DNA from: Pseudobacteriovorax antillogorgiicola
Lineage (GTDB): Bacteria; Bdellovibrionota_B; Oligoflexia; Oligoflexales; CAIYRB01
Direction of reading: 5' to 3'
Length of the DNA: 41,640 bases
Assembly (NCBI GenBank): GCA_945862295.1
Contig: CAMAXT010000013.1
Location: forward strand, 1-41,640
Notes under the pieces: generated by a model
The model's input: only the letters and a program-made list of their open reading frames with translations
What the model was told of the DNA's origin: nothing
Database searches by the model: none
Program-made: the position numbers and the translations under genes
Shown here: positions 17,253-25,307 of the stretch, in pieces
How the letters are laid out: each line of letters begins with the position of its first letter
Position numbering within the stretch: the first letter of the stretch is position 1

Positions 17253-17711
17253 TTATTGTCCGCGGGAGCGCATAGCTCGGGCGATGTCGCGGTTTGCTTC
17301 TTTTGATTTGGAGGTTTCCCGTTTGTCGTGCAACTTTTTACCCTTGCCGACACCGATCTCAATTTTGACAAAAGAGTCTTTAAAATACATTTTAAGAGGA
17401 AGAACCGTGTAGCCTTTTTCCATTGTGGCCTGCGTAAGCTTAACGATTTCTCTCTTTTTAAGCAGAATTTTGCGCGGGCGGCGCTCTTCATGGTTCATGA
17501 TGTTGCCGTGGCTGTATTTACCGATATGAGCTTCTCTCAGCCAGGCCTCGCCGGCCTCGTCAAAATCTATCCATCCGTCGGAGAGATTAACTTTGCCGTC
17601 CCTAACAGATTTGACTTCTGTTCCCATTAAAACAACGCCAGCTTCCATCCTCTCAGTCACGATATACTCGTGAAAAGCCTTGCGGTTATCAGTAATGATC
17701 TTGATTCCCAT
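17253..17711 (-). CDS. smpB: SsrA-binding protein SmpB
   Basis: A 152-residue protein with all the family hallmarks: the N-terminal NRKAFHEY segment, GTEVKSVRDGKVNLSDG (30-46), the HIGKYSHGN loop, and the basic tail KGKKLHDKRETSKSKE that folds in the decoding centre. SmpB delivers tmRNA to stalled ribosomes. The length is normal. It is divergent from an RluA-family synthase. Confidence 0.97.
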   Translation of the reverse strand: MGIKIITDNRKAFHEYIVTERMEAGVVLMGTEVKSVRDGKVNLSDGWIDFDEAGEAWLREAHIGKYSHGNIMNHEERRPRKILLKKREIVKLTQATMEKGYTVLPLKMYFKDSFVKIEIGVGKGKKLHDKRETSKSKEANRDIARAMRSRGQ

Positions 17712-17777
17712 AACATCTCTGGTATGAAGGGACTACAAAAGCCAAGGGTGGCACTCCCCTCACATTACAGAATACCT

Positions 17778-18800
17778 ATGGAATTTTCCAGTTTTACAGA
17801 TGAAAATGACGAAGCTGTCGAGGGCGGTAGCGACGCGGAACATATCAGCTGGCGACGCATTGGCGGGCCGGTCTCCGATTTGGAAGAAGGCGCCCGTTTT
17901 GACGGCTATCTAGCTAAACATTTTCAGTTTTTCTCTCGGAGTTGCTGGCAAAAGCGCATCGAAGATGGCCGTGTGCTAGTCAATAGTCGGCCGCTGAAGT
18001 GCTCTTCGAAATTGAAAGCCGGCGATTTGATCGCGATGTATTCGCCACCGGTTGCGGAGCCAGAGGTCGACCGTGGGATTAGAGTTCTTTGGCAAGAAGG
18101 CCCAGTCATGGGCGTTTATAAACCTGGCAACCTCCCTATGCATGAAAACGGTCCGTACCGAAAAAATACGTTCACAGAAATTGTTTGGCAAACTCTCGGA
18201 AGAGAATGGTCTGCTGTCCACCGTCTAGACCGAGAAACCAGCGGCATTGTTTTATGCGGAGCAACCCCAGAGGCTAGGTCATCTCTGGCAAGGGCGTTAG
18301 CAAGGCGTGATGTCCAAAAACAATACCTAGCAATCTGCCGCGGCATACCTGAAGAAGAACATTGGATTTCCGATGGTCCGATCGGCGATCTTAGGGACAG
18401 TGAAATCCGAATTAAAAAATGGGTCGTGCCAGACGGTCTGCCCTCTCAGACTGCTTTTTCTGTTGTCGAGACTGCAGAGGATGCGGTGCTGCTGCGAGCA
18501 AGGCCGATGACGGGACGGACCAATCAGATTCGGATCCATGCAGCGTTTAGCGGTCACGTTATTTACGGGGATAAGCTCTATCACCGGGACGAGAGCATCT
18601 TCCTCGACTATTTCGCCAATGGACCGACCGCGTCGGTCATTGAGCGAACGGGTTTTCCTCGCCTTTGCCTGCATGCGACCGCCTTGGAATTTGAGCATCC
18701 TGAAAACCGCAAGCGCTGTACGATCGAGTGCCCTTTACCAGATGATATGAATAATTTTTGGGCTAAATTGGCTCATAATATTCCGATTGCCTTGAGTTGA
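17778..18800 (+). CDS. RluA/RluD-family RNA pseudouridine synthase
   Basis: About 340 residues from ATG 17778. Earlier in-frame starts (17724, 17670) would overlap or abut smpB and have no better ribosome binding site. An S4-like RNA-binding segment (about 43-85) precedes the catalytic domain with HRLDRETSG, whose Asp (about 151) is the catalytic residue of this family. A C-terminal segment RLCLHATALEFEHP is also typical. It converts uridine to pseudouridine in rRNA or tRNA; the exact site cannot be told from sequence. Confidence 0.88.
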   Translation: MEFSSFTDENDEAVEGGSDAEHISWRRIGGPVSDLEEGARFDGYLAKHFQFFSRSCWQKRIEDGRVLVNSRPLKCSSKLKAGDLIAMYSPPVAEPEVDRGIRVLWQEGPVMGVYKPGNLPMHENGPYRKNTFTEIVWQTLGREWSAVHRLDRETSGIVLCGATPEARSSLARALARRDVQKQYLAICRGIPEEEHWISDGPIGDLRDSEIRIKKWVVPDGLPSQTAFSVVETAEDAVLLRARPMTGRTNQIRIHAAFSGHVIYGDKLYHRDESIFLDYFANGPTASVIERTGFPRLCLHATALEFEHPENRKRCTIECPLPDDMNNFWAKLAHNIPIALS

Positions 18801-18935
18801 TCCGATAAATGGACTTTGGGCCCATGAAATCGTTTCCGCATTTGATTTTTGATTGTAAAATGAAGCATAATCTGGGAGATTTTGAAGATCTGCCAGGCAG
18901 ATGTTACTTTTATTGACCATTTTAGGAGAATCACC

Positions 18936-19037
18936 ATGTCCAAGGGAATGAATCAAAAGAAAAACGACAAGAAGGCTCCACTTAAAACGCCAAAAGAAAA
19001 AAAAGCTGAGAAGCAAGCTAAGAAGGGCGAAAAGTAG
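18936..19037 (+). CDS. Small Lys-rich basic protein (33 aa)
   Basis: A 33-codon frame beginning MSKGMNQKKNDKKAPLK has a strong AGGAG about 8 bases before the ATG. Nearly half the residues are Lys. Short MSKG-type Lys-rich proteins occur in other proteobacteria as conserved hypotheticals, from memory. It lies 9 bases before slyX and probably is co-transcribed with it. A ribosome- or RNA-associated role would fit the charge, but is unproven. Confidence 0.6.
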   Translation: MSKGMNQKKNDKKAPLKTPKEKKAEKQAKKGEK

Positions 19038-19046
19038 ACCTTACTT

Positions 19047-19253
19047 ATGACTGACCAACAGATGATCGACCTTGAGATAAAGATCTCTCACCAAGAGATG
19101 GCAATCGAGGTCTTGCAGCAGACTTCTTACGAGCAGCAAAAAACTATCGATAAACTCACAGAGACCTGTGAAAAACTCGTTAGGCAGTTTGCATCTGCAA
19201 GCAACGAACGACTCGATATTGGTCCGGCAAACGAAAAACCGCCCCATTACTAA
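19047..19253 (+). CDS. slyX: SlyX family protein
   Basis: A 68-residue coiled-coil protein with the family pattern: DLEIKISHQEMAIEVLQQ, a heptad-repeat middle, and the C-terminal PPHY signature. SlyX was first linked to phiX174 lysis in E. coli; its molecular role is unclear. It follows a small basic protein by 9 bases and ends at a terminator whose stem overlaps its last codons. Confidence 0.9.
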   Translation: MTDQQMIDLEIKISHQEMAIEVLQQTSYEQQKTIDKLTETCEKLVRQFASASNERLDIGPANEKPPHY

Positions 19254-19270
19254 GGGCGGTTTCTATTTTT
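19236..19270. terminator. Rho-independent terminator
   Basis: AAACCGCCC (19236-19244) pairs with GGGCGGTTT (19254-19262), loop of 9, followed by CTATTTTT. The reverse strand also ends in TTTTT, so it can serve the convergent metalloprotease gene. Confidence 0.85.
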
Positions 19271-19298
19271 ATCCCAACGCGAACCGGCTTCTTTTCAA

Positions 19299-20741
19299 TC
19301 AAGGTAGAGGTATTTGCCGTTCCCAAAAGCGAGATGCTTCTGCGTGCAATGCGGCAAAACTTAAATTGGTCGGCTTTAAGATGCCATCAGCACCGGTGTC
19401 ACTATTGGTAGTGATCTGCGAAACAATCGTGCGGATGACTTCATTCCCTTGCAGCCGCTGCAACGTATAAATTAAATACAAACTTTGTGTGTAAGCTCGA
19501 CCAGCTTTGGCTGATTCGAGTGAAATGTAAGATGTATTGAAAGAGTTTACCGGTAAGAAGCCACCTGGTGTTGGCGGGAACATAAAGATACCGCATTCCC
19601 CGCCTATGCAAGATAGTTTTTGGGCAAGTCCTTCTTCAAGCCAAGGAGGCAGTGTTCTGTTGTCAGAGGCGATAGCTGTCAGCGCATGCGTTAGCTCGTG
19701 CCGCAGAATGGTTTTAAGACCAGCGGTTTGTCCGCGTTGCATTTGTTCACGAATGGGAATACGCAATCTTCCGTCAAAAATGCCTTCTGCCCATTCGGGA
19801 CCGCCAGCGACGACATTGCGAAAATTACTACCGTCGTAAAGAATCACCTCGATTGGATTGATCGGACGAAGAAAGCCATAATTTTCTATGTATTCGTCCA
19901 ATGCTTCTTCTAGGGAGGACAGGACAAAAGCGACTAAATCTTCATGGTCACCGGCTGAGTAGGAGAGGCGGAAATTTTGCGATACCTCGTTGTTTTGATG
20001 CTTGCTGACGGCGGCTTTAGTTTTCATACCCTTTAGTCGGTTTTTTAAAGTGTCAACGTCTGGTGTCATGCTGTCAGGGTGACCAGCCAGCGTTTCGATT
20101 TCAGCGACAGTTTTTTCGAGCAAACCAACAGCCTGGTCGTAGTGGCCTTCACTTTCCAGAACGTCAGTCAAAAGAATCCGCATCTGTTGGTCATTGGGAT
20201 TTTTTTCTAAATAGGAATCAAAATGCTCACGAGCATTGGCGAAGTTTTTTTGTTTGTAATGGCAAAGAGCTAGGCCTTTGGTGGCTTCGGGAGATTTTCG
20301 GATGACATCTGATCGGCGAAAAAAACCTATCGCTTCTTCGCATTCGCCAAGTCGCAGCTTTGTCCAACCGGCACTGGTCAGCAATGCTGGCATCTGATCC
20401 ATGATCCATTTGTGAAGCGATTCAGAGGTTTCCCTTGCAGTTAAATGCAGGTCGGCGAGATTAAGAGCACCGACGAAATCGCCAGTTGCAAATCGCGCGT
20501 GGATTACTTTCACGATCTCGGCATCGTTTTCTGAAAGTGAGTCGTTAGTCGGCGGCGTTGCAATTGTTACTGGTGCTGACTCTAATTGCAGCGGCACTTC
20601 GACCAGCGCTAATTTTGGTTCGTTCGCAAGAGTTTTCGTTTTTTCCGCAACGTCATCATGTGAATGAAGCGCATACCAGGTCGCTAGTGATATGCCAAGG
20701 CACGCAGCTAAAACGATTAATTTTCTAAAAGGTGCCTTCAA
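19299..20741 (-). CDS. Membrane-anchored TPR metalloprotease (peptidase MA-like)
   Basis: A 480-residue protein with a signal-anchor helix (8-24), TPR-like repeats at about 80-210, and a C-terminal gluzincin domain. HELTH (348-352) supplies two zinc ligands and the catalytic Glu, and PPWLEEGLA (365-373) the third ligand. The fold resembles the peptidase MA group. It probably acts in the periplasm. The gene overlaps glutaredoxin by 4 bases, though a functional link is unclear. Substrate is unknown. Confidence 0.85.
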   Translation of the reverse strand: MKAPFRKLIVLAACLGISLATWYALHSHDDVAEKTKTLANEPKLALVEVPLQLESAPVTIATPPTNDSLSENDAEIVKVIHARFATGDFVGALNLADLHLTARETSESLHKWIMDQMPALLTSAGWTKLRLGECEEAIGFFRRSDVIRKSPEATKGLALCHYKQKNFANAREHFDSYLEKNPNDQQMRILLTDVLESEGHYDQAVGLLEKTVAEIETLAGHPDSMTPDVDTLKNRLKGMKTKAAVSKHQNNEVSQNFRLSYSAGDHEDLVAFVLSSLEEALDEYIENYGFLRPINPIEVILYDGSNFRNVVAGGPEWAEGIFDGRLRIPIREQMQRGQTAGLKTILRHELTHALTAIASDNRTLPPWLEEGLAQKLSCIGGECGIFMFPPTPGGFLPVNSFNTSYISLESAKAGRAYTQSLYLIYTLQRLQGNEVIRTIVSQITTNSDTGADGILKPTNLSFAALHAEASRFWERQIPLP

Positions 20742-20995
20742 CTTTTCACCTGTTTTTCTAGATCACCTTTTTTGTCGAGAGCCGCTAGCTCTGTAAACCC
20801 ACCAACAAAATTGGTGCCAATAAAAATCATGGGAACTGTGCGCCAGCCATTTTGTTCAGCAGCAAGCTTCATCCGCAGGTCTGAGTTGTTAGATAGGTCA
20901 ACGTCTTTAAAAGCATACCCTTTTTGCGTCAGGAGGCGTTTTGCCGCATCGCAATAGGGACAGATTTTCGTGGAGTAGATAGTGATTTCTTGCAT
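20738..20995 (-). CDS. grxC: Glutaredoxin (GrxC-type)
   Basis: An 85-residue thioltransferase with the CPYC active site (12-15), the TVPMIFIG cis-Pro segment and the GGFTEL glutathione-binding motif. It reduces disulphides or glutathione adducts in the cytoplasm. It overlaps the downstream metalloprotease gene (ATGA). It is divergent from mrp, with a narrow shared promoter region. Confidence 0.93.
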   Translation of the reverse strand: MQEITIYSTKICPYCDAAKRLLTQKGYAFKDVDLSNNSDLRMKLAAEQNGWRTVPMIFIGTNFVGGFTELAALDKKGDLEKQVKS

Positions 20996-21063
20996 GAAAC
21001 CCCTTTCCTGTGATTCTTATAGGTTCGGCAAAGGCAGATTACATTATATCGGTAGGGTTGACA

Positions 21064-22158
21064 TTGAGCCAGATACTTTCGGAACAAGATTTTCTCATGT
21101 TGGAACGGGTGGTTACCAACGCGATTGCTGAACCGAATGGTGATGTCCAGCGACTCGCTGGTATCGTTGTACCAGACGTTGGCCGTATAAAGATTGATAT
21201 CTGGTCCGATGGACTCGGTCTAAATGAGAAATCTGCTTTGGAAGCGAAAATTACGCGCATCGTCCAAGACACCTTCGCAGGTACTTTTACAATACCCTCG
21301 TTCTATGTAAATTTTAAACGTAAAACGCAAAATGCGCCTTCGGCACCACCTGCGCGCAAGCAAGCATTTGGTATCCAGCCAAACCGTCGTCCGATTCCAA
21401 ACGTTCAGCACATTATTGCAGTGGCGTCGGGAAAAGGTGGTGTTGGAAAGTCTACGACCAGCGTTAATCTCAGTGTCGCGTTAGCGCAACTTGGAAAACG
21501 GGTCGCTATCCTTGATGCTGATATTTACGGCCCATCCATTCCGATTATGCTTGGACTTACAGGTCCGATGCAGGTTAGCCCGGGCGCGAAACTTATCCCG
21601 CTATCTGCACACGGTATCAAGGCAGCGTCTTTTGGCTTTCTTACAGATGTCAGAGAGCCAGCGATTTGGCGCGGACCGATGATATCAAAAGCGTTCACCC
21701 AATTGACCTTTGATGTCGAGTGGGGCGAAACAGATATCCTCATTATTGACCTGCCACCTGGAACAGGTGATATCCAACTAGCCATGCTTGAGCAACTACC
21801 CGTGCAAGCAGCAGTCGTGGTGTCGACGCCGCAGTCGGTTGCACTGCACGATGCACATAAAGCATTAACGATGTTTCGAAAGCTCGATCTACCGATCGCA
21901 GGTGTCATTGAGAATATGGCTCTTCACACCTGCAGCGCCTGCGGTCATAGCGAAGACATCTTTGGCAGTGGTGGCGGTGACGAACTAGCCGCCGCCTATG
22001 ATACTCCCATTTTAGCGCGCATACCGATTTTAAAGAGTGTGCGCGAGGGTGGTGACCAGGGAAGACCGGTAGTTATCGATCCGTCAAATCAAGCAGGAGT
22101 CGCATTTAAAACTGCTGCCGAGGAATTGATAAAGTTTCTTGAAGGTAGAAAAGGCTAG
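21064..22158 (+). CDS. mrp: Mrp/ApbC family Fe-S cluster carrier ATPase
   Basis: A P-loop ATPase of the Mrp/NBP35 family: [17 protein letters not shown] deviant Walker [20 protein letters not shown], and a CxxC motif ([12 protein letters not shown]). It transfers Fe-S clusters to apoproteins. An N-terminal MIP18/DUF59-like region is present but diverged. The start is uncertain: TTG 21064 has TAGGG 6 bases upstream; GTG 21010, TTG 21058 and ATG 21097 are alternatives. Confidence 0.88.
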   Translation: MSQILSEQDFLMLERVVTNAIAEPNGDVQRLAGIVVPDVGRIKIDIWSDGLGLNEKSALEAKITRIVQDTFAGTFTIPSFYVNFKRKTQNAPSAPPARKQAFGIQPNRRPIPNVQHIIAVASGKGGVGKSTTSVNLSVALAQLGKRVAILDADIYGPSIPIMLGLTGPMQVSPGAKLIPLSAHGIKAASFGFLTDVREPAIWRGPMISKAFTQLTFDVEWGETDILIIDLPPGTGDIQLAMLEQLPVQAAVVVSTPQSVALHDAHKALTMFRKLDLPIAGVIENMALHTCSACGHSEDIFGSGGGDELAAAYDTPILARIPILKSVREGGDQGRPVVIDPSNQAGVAFKTAAEELIKFLEGRKG

Positions 22159-22385
22159 AAATTAAGAAAAAACGGGCTCTTCAGCCGGGTTAAGCGTCCT
22201 GACTTTAAAGTTAAAAAAGGGAAATCGAGTATCGAGCGATTAGCCCAGTTTAGGCTTTAAAACTGTCGATAAAATGGACGGTTGTCCGGTTGATTTCAGC
22301 AATTCTAGGCTTTTTGGAAGACTTTTTTAGCCTGTTTGGCCGACATTTTTCTATAACTCCCTGATATGTCGAGTGGTCGATGTCC

Positions 22386-22401
22386 TGGCACATCAAGTGC
22401 A
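22386..22401 (+). promoter_or_regulatory. Sigma-54-type promoter of RNA copy 1
   Basis: TGGCAC-N5-GTGCA matches the -24/-12 consensus TGGCACG-N4-TTGCA, with GG and GC at the required 12-base spacing. The predicted start is near 22412. Confidence 0.65.
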
Positions 22402-22411
22402 CTATGGGATG

Positions 22412-22706
22412 CATGGCAGCTTCGGCTGCCAACGGGTCGGTTGGCTGACCACATTAGTTTGAATTTCAGACTATCCCGTTGCTTTTCCCTGCTGCTTACC
22501 GTTGTACGCTCCTTTTCTCCTATCAAACCAACAGCCAACCGCCCTCCTAACTTTCGCTTCGCGAAAGTTTCCCCAAAAACGAAAACCCAATCTCGAAAAA
22601 CACTCCCCAACACTCCCTTCAAGATCAAATTCTGCGGCTCCCATCACACTCGATCATTGATTAGTCGCTTGTTGAGCAGCTAACAGTTTCGCTGTTAGAT
22701 TTTTTA
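22412..22706 (+). ncRNA. Candidate structured sRNA, copy 1
   Basis: The predicted transcript opens with a hairpin TGGCAGC-TTCG-GCTGCCA (22414-22431) closed by a UUCG tetraloop. CGGTTGGCTG (22438-22447) is exactly complementary to CAGCCAACCG (22532-22541). TAGTTTGA/TCAGACTA (22455-22473) forms an inner hairpin. AACGGG (22431-22436) can pair with CCCGTT (22475-22480), possibly as a pseudoknot. A rho-independent terminator ends at 22705. The same architecture recurs in copies 2 and 3. Confidence 0.6.
22680..22705 (+). terminator. Rho-independent terminator after RNA copy 1
   Basis: CTAACAG (22680-22686), loop TTTCG, CTGTTAG (22692-22698), then ATTTTTT. Stem is 7 bp and perfect. Confidence 0.75.
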
Positions 22707-22792
22707 AGATGGCTTCAAACCGCCGCGAACATTTTCGATAGATTTCCCAACCGTTTTCCCTAACCCCTTAATCCCTACAACCAACTATACAT

Positions 22793-22808
22793 TGGCACAT
22801 CAAGTGCA
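22793..22808 (+). promoter_or_regulatory. Sigma-54-type promoter of RNA copy 2
   Basis: TGGCAC-N5-GTGCA, identical in element and spacing to copy 1. The predicted start is near 22819. Confidence 0.65.
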
Positions 22809-22818
22809 TTATGGGTTG

Positions 22819-22948
22819 CATAGCAGCTCCCGCTGCTAACGGGTCGGTTGGCTGACCACATTAGTTTGAATTTCAGACTATCTCGTTGCTTTTCCTTGCT
22901 GCTTACCGTTGAACGCTCCTTTTCTCCTATCAAACCAACAGCCAACCG
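22819..22948 (+). ncRNA. Candidate structured sRNA, copy 2
   Basis: It is 407 bases downstream of copy 1 and ungapped over 157 bp, with about 10 differences. The first hairpin reads TAGCAGC-TCCC-GCTGCTA: a G-C pair has become A-U, a compensatory change. The long-range helix CGGTTGGCTG (22845-22854) and CAGCCAACCG (22939-22948) is unchanged. I could not identify a clear terminator, so the 3' end is unknown and listed at the end of the repeat. Confidence 0.6.
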
Positions 22949-23334
22949 ACTACCTTCCCCAAAAATGAAACTCCCCAGAAAGTCGAAAGACTAATCTCGA
23001 AAAACGAAAATCAAAAATCGAATGTCGAAAAACGAATTTCGATAAGCAAAAAACTATTCCCTATTTTCGAATCTTCCATTCCCTCCCTCGCCTGCGCCAA
23101 AACCTTCATCTAGTACCTTTTACTGATACCATCCTGCGCCTTCTTCCGCAGTCCTCGTTCCCTTCCATTCACTTAGCCATCTCTTAAGATCCCCTATCGG
23201 CTGTTCTTCGCCTTTTTTTGCAGCTCGAAATTTTTGTCGGCGAAGAATACGAAAAACCGATCGGAACTCGAATTATTGGAGCATGGATTGCAAGATAGGT
23301 TTTCTTACTAGATTTGTTAATTTAGGAGCTAAAC

Positions 23335-23667
23335 ATGTTAAGGTCAGAGATCTCATCAAACATTGCAAAGACTGAAAGCCCCGACATCCAGACGACTTGC
23401 CTAGCTTGTCAGAATAAAAATAATTGCCGAATGATTGCCTCAGCAGTCGCGTCTATAGGTTCCGTACATGCCCTCCGACATTCGTCTCCGCTCATGCGAA
23501 AAAAATTCGCATTGATCGTAGATCATCTACGTCGAGAGGGCTTTTCGTATCCAAATGTTAGACATCCATCCTTGTGTTGGATGCATCAGAAATTTGGCGT
23601 GGCGACATTTTATGAAAATCAGCTGGTTCAACTTGCAGAAAAAATGAGCCAATCAGCATCGGTATAG
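23335..23667 (+). CDS. Small Cys-motif protein, unknown
   Basis: A 110-residue protein with AGGAG 7 bases before the ATG. Four cysteines (Cys22, Cys25, Cys31, Cys81) are arranged CX2CX5C...C, which could hold zinc or an Fe-S cluster. The rest is basic and helical. I recognise no family. It lies just after the RNA repeats and converges on a response regulator. Confidence 0.6.
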   Translation: MLRSEISSNIAKTESPDIQTTCLACQNKNNCRMIASAVASIGSVHALRHSSPLMRKKFALIVDHLRREGFSYPNVRHPSLCWMHQKFGVATFYENQLVQLAEKMSQSASV

Positions 23668-23695
23668 GAACGATCAGACGCTTACCAGCCATAGA

Positions 23696-24187
23696 TCAGT
23701 TGGAGTAGCCAGAAGCGTCAGTAATCGGCTTACCCTTGCCAAGACGGCTGTCTTGTTCATCGTTCCAGAGTTTCATTGACCGCTGCAGAATTGCATATGG
23801 CCCAAATGACTTATGGACGAACTTCTTGATGCAGCTCGGCCATCTACTTGCTGGCGTCGGGTCTAGATTCTCACCACTGATGATAAGAACTGGCAGACTC
23901 TTAAAAAAGACATCGACATATTCAGCAATCTCGACACCACAAAAGCGTTCGAGATTGAAATCAATGATAGCGATATCGTAGTCCTTAAGTGCTGCAAACG
24001 ACGGCATTTCTTCGAGTGATGCCACGGTCGTCACGGGCAGTTTTAGTGCCTGACCTACAGTGCGAATAAGGTCGCGAAACGTGGGATCATCATCTATGAC
24101 GAGGATTCCTTTTTTTAGAAAGTTGTGGAACAAACGCGTGACTTGTCCAGTGTCACAAAATTCCGACAGTTCTTGAAGCTGTACCAT
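23696..24187 (-). CDS. Single-domain response regulator
   Basis: About 163 residues from ATG 24187 (GAGGT upstream). A receiver domain is clear: acidic pocket VIDDD, phospho-acceptor Asp in AIIDFNL, Ser in LIISGE, and Lys in FVHKSFGP. No DNA-binding output domain follows, so it may act by protein contact or as a phosphate sink. A partner could be the CHASE2 kinases of this window, but nothing links them directly. Confidence 0.8.
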   Translation of the reverse strand: MVQLQELSEFCDTGQVTRLFHNFLKKGILVIDDDPTFRDLIRTVGQALKLPVTTVASLEEMPSFAALKDYDIAIIDFNLERFCGVEIAEYVDVFFKSLPVLIISGENLDPTPASRWPSCIKKFVHKSFGPYAILQRSMKLWNDEQDSRLGKGKPITDASGYSN

Positions 24188-24584
24188 GGTTGACCTCGAT
24201 ATGCCTGTTGATCCGACCTGCGCATCGAGACAATGCAAAACACTGGCCAACCGACCAACGAAACTGATCGGTCAAAAATGTTCGTCAGATTAGCCTGAAT
24301 GTGTTCGGAGTCACCACGACGCAGATTGTCGTGTTCGCTTTTTGCTACAGGTCGGTGTCCATATGGAACAGTGGTGAGGCAGAAGGGGCATAGTTTACCA
24401 CTTCTGGAGAATTGCGCGATCTGTTTATGAGAGGACGTGAAGAATTTTTGCTCTGTTGAACAGTCTGAGGGGGCTTTAGGTTGTAAGCCTAAAAATAACG
24501 GACATTAAGGGCCAGTCTGGCTGTATTTCTTTCTTTTAAATGGTATCGTGAGGAAAAATATTATCACCCCGAACCGGACAGTAG
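24188..24584. other. Intergenic region between divergent genes
   Basis: It should carry promoters for the response regulator (minus) and the amidoligase operon (plus). I see a short TTTAGG/CCTAAA inverted repeat near 24475-24493 but no clear consensus promoter or gene. Confidence 0.4.
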
Positions 24585-25295
24585 ATGCCCAAATCTAAGT
24601 TCCCTATCCTCAAGCAACCCGATGACATCACCTGTGGTCCGACATGTTTACATTCGGTCTACAGCTATTTTGGTGATGACATCTCTCTGTCGCAAGTGAT
24701 TGAGGAAGTGGACATGTTGCGCGGCGGAGGAACTCTCTCGGCGCTGCTCGGCATACACGCCCTGAAGCGTGGTTACAAAGCCTGGATTTATACGTTTAAT
24801 TTGAAAGTTTTTGACCCGACTTGGTTTGTGCTTTCGAAAACTGAGATGATTGCTAAACTCGAAGAACAGATGTTGGTCAAAAAGGGAAAAAAGATTGCTG
24901 ATGATTCTAAGGCCTGTATTGAGTTTCTGAAATTGGGGGGTCAGATAAAATTTCACGATCTAACCCAAGGTTTGATTTCGGATTATTTGCTGCAAGGTAT
25001 TCCAATGTTAACAGGCTTGAGTTCTACTTACTTGTACAAGTCTGCTCGAGAAATAGGCAAGCATCCCGTTGCGGACGATATTAAAGGAACCCCTCAGGGG
25101 CATTTTGTTGTACTTACTAGTTTCAATCCGGCAGAGCAGGCAGTGACCGTCGCAGACCCTTGGCATCCGGAATCGATGGACTATGGCAAGACTTATAGAA
25201 TGAACATAGAGCACTTAATCTGCGCCATTTTACTTGGCGTTGTGACCTATGACGGCAACTTTTTGATCATTGTCAAAGATAACCAGCTAAAGTGA
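24585..25295 (+). CDS. C39-like cysteine peptidase
   Basis: A 236-residue C39-like papain-fold protein. The catalytic Cys17 is in DITCGPTCL, His173 in GHFVVL and Asp191 in VADP. No membrane or transport domain is attached, so unlike the ABC-fused C39 peptidases it is soluble. It is the first gene of an operon with a RimK-type ligase 12 bases downstream and a GCS2-type ligase. In that setting it would trim or hydrolyse the peptide product; this is inference. Confidence 0.82.
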   Translation: MPKSKFPILKQPDDITCGPTCLHSVYSYFGDDISLSQVIEEVDMLRGGGTLSALLGIHALKRGYKAWIYTFNLKVFDPTWFVLSKTEMIAKLEEQMLVKKGKKIADDSKACIEFLKLGGQIKFHDLTQGLISDYLLQGIPMLTGLSSTYLYKSAREIGKHPVADDIKGTPQGHFVVLTSFNPAEQAVTVADPWHPESMDYGKTYRMNIEHLICAILLGVVTYDGNFLIIVKDNQLK

Positions 25296-25307
25296 GATAT
25301 CTTTCAT

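Larger units (their letters stand above)
22159..23334. other. 1.2-kb gene-free region with two sigma-54 RNA loci
   Basis: No protein gene is supported. It contains the two 157-bp direct repeats and a terminator described below. It is also rich in TCGAAAAACGAA-like strings (22997-23008, 23025-23036). A 9-bp inverted repeat, TTCTTCGCC (23204-23212) and GGCGAAGAA (23239-23247), with a 26-base loop lies upstream of the next gene. Confidence 0.6.

Noticed and set aside
18160-18340. Possible tRNA or rRNA genes anywhere in the window
   Set aside because: Scanning for the T-loop GGTTCGAATCC pattern and rRNA-like cores gave no credible hit.
22190-22230. Terminator after mrp
   Set aside because: An imperfect GGGCT/AGCC hairpin exists near 22172-22190 but no T-tract follows.
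22159-23334. Idea that the direct repeats are a CRISPR array or IS ends
   Set aside because: Only two 157-bp units occur with no regular short repeats or spacers and no transposase. Promoter-like ends and a compensatory change favour RNA genes.
23283-23375. 30-codon frame (MDCKIGFL...) overlapping the start of the Cys-motif gene
   Set aside because: Its GGAG is only one base before the ATG and the frame overlaps a gene with a much better start.
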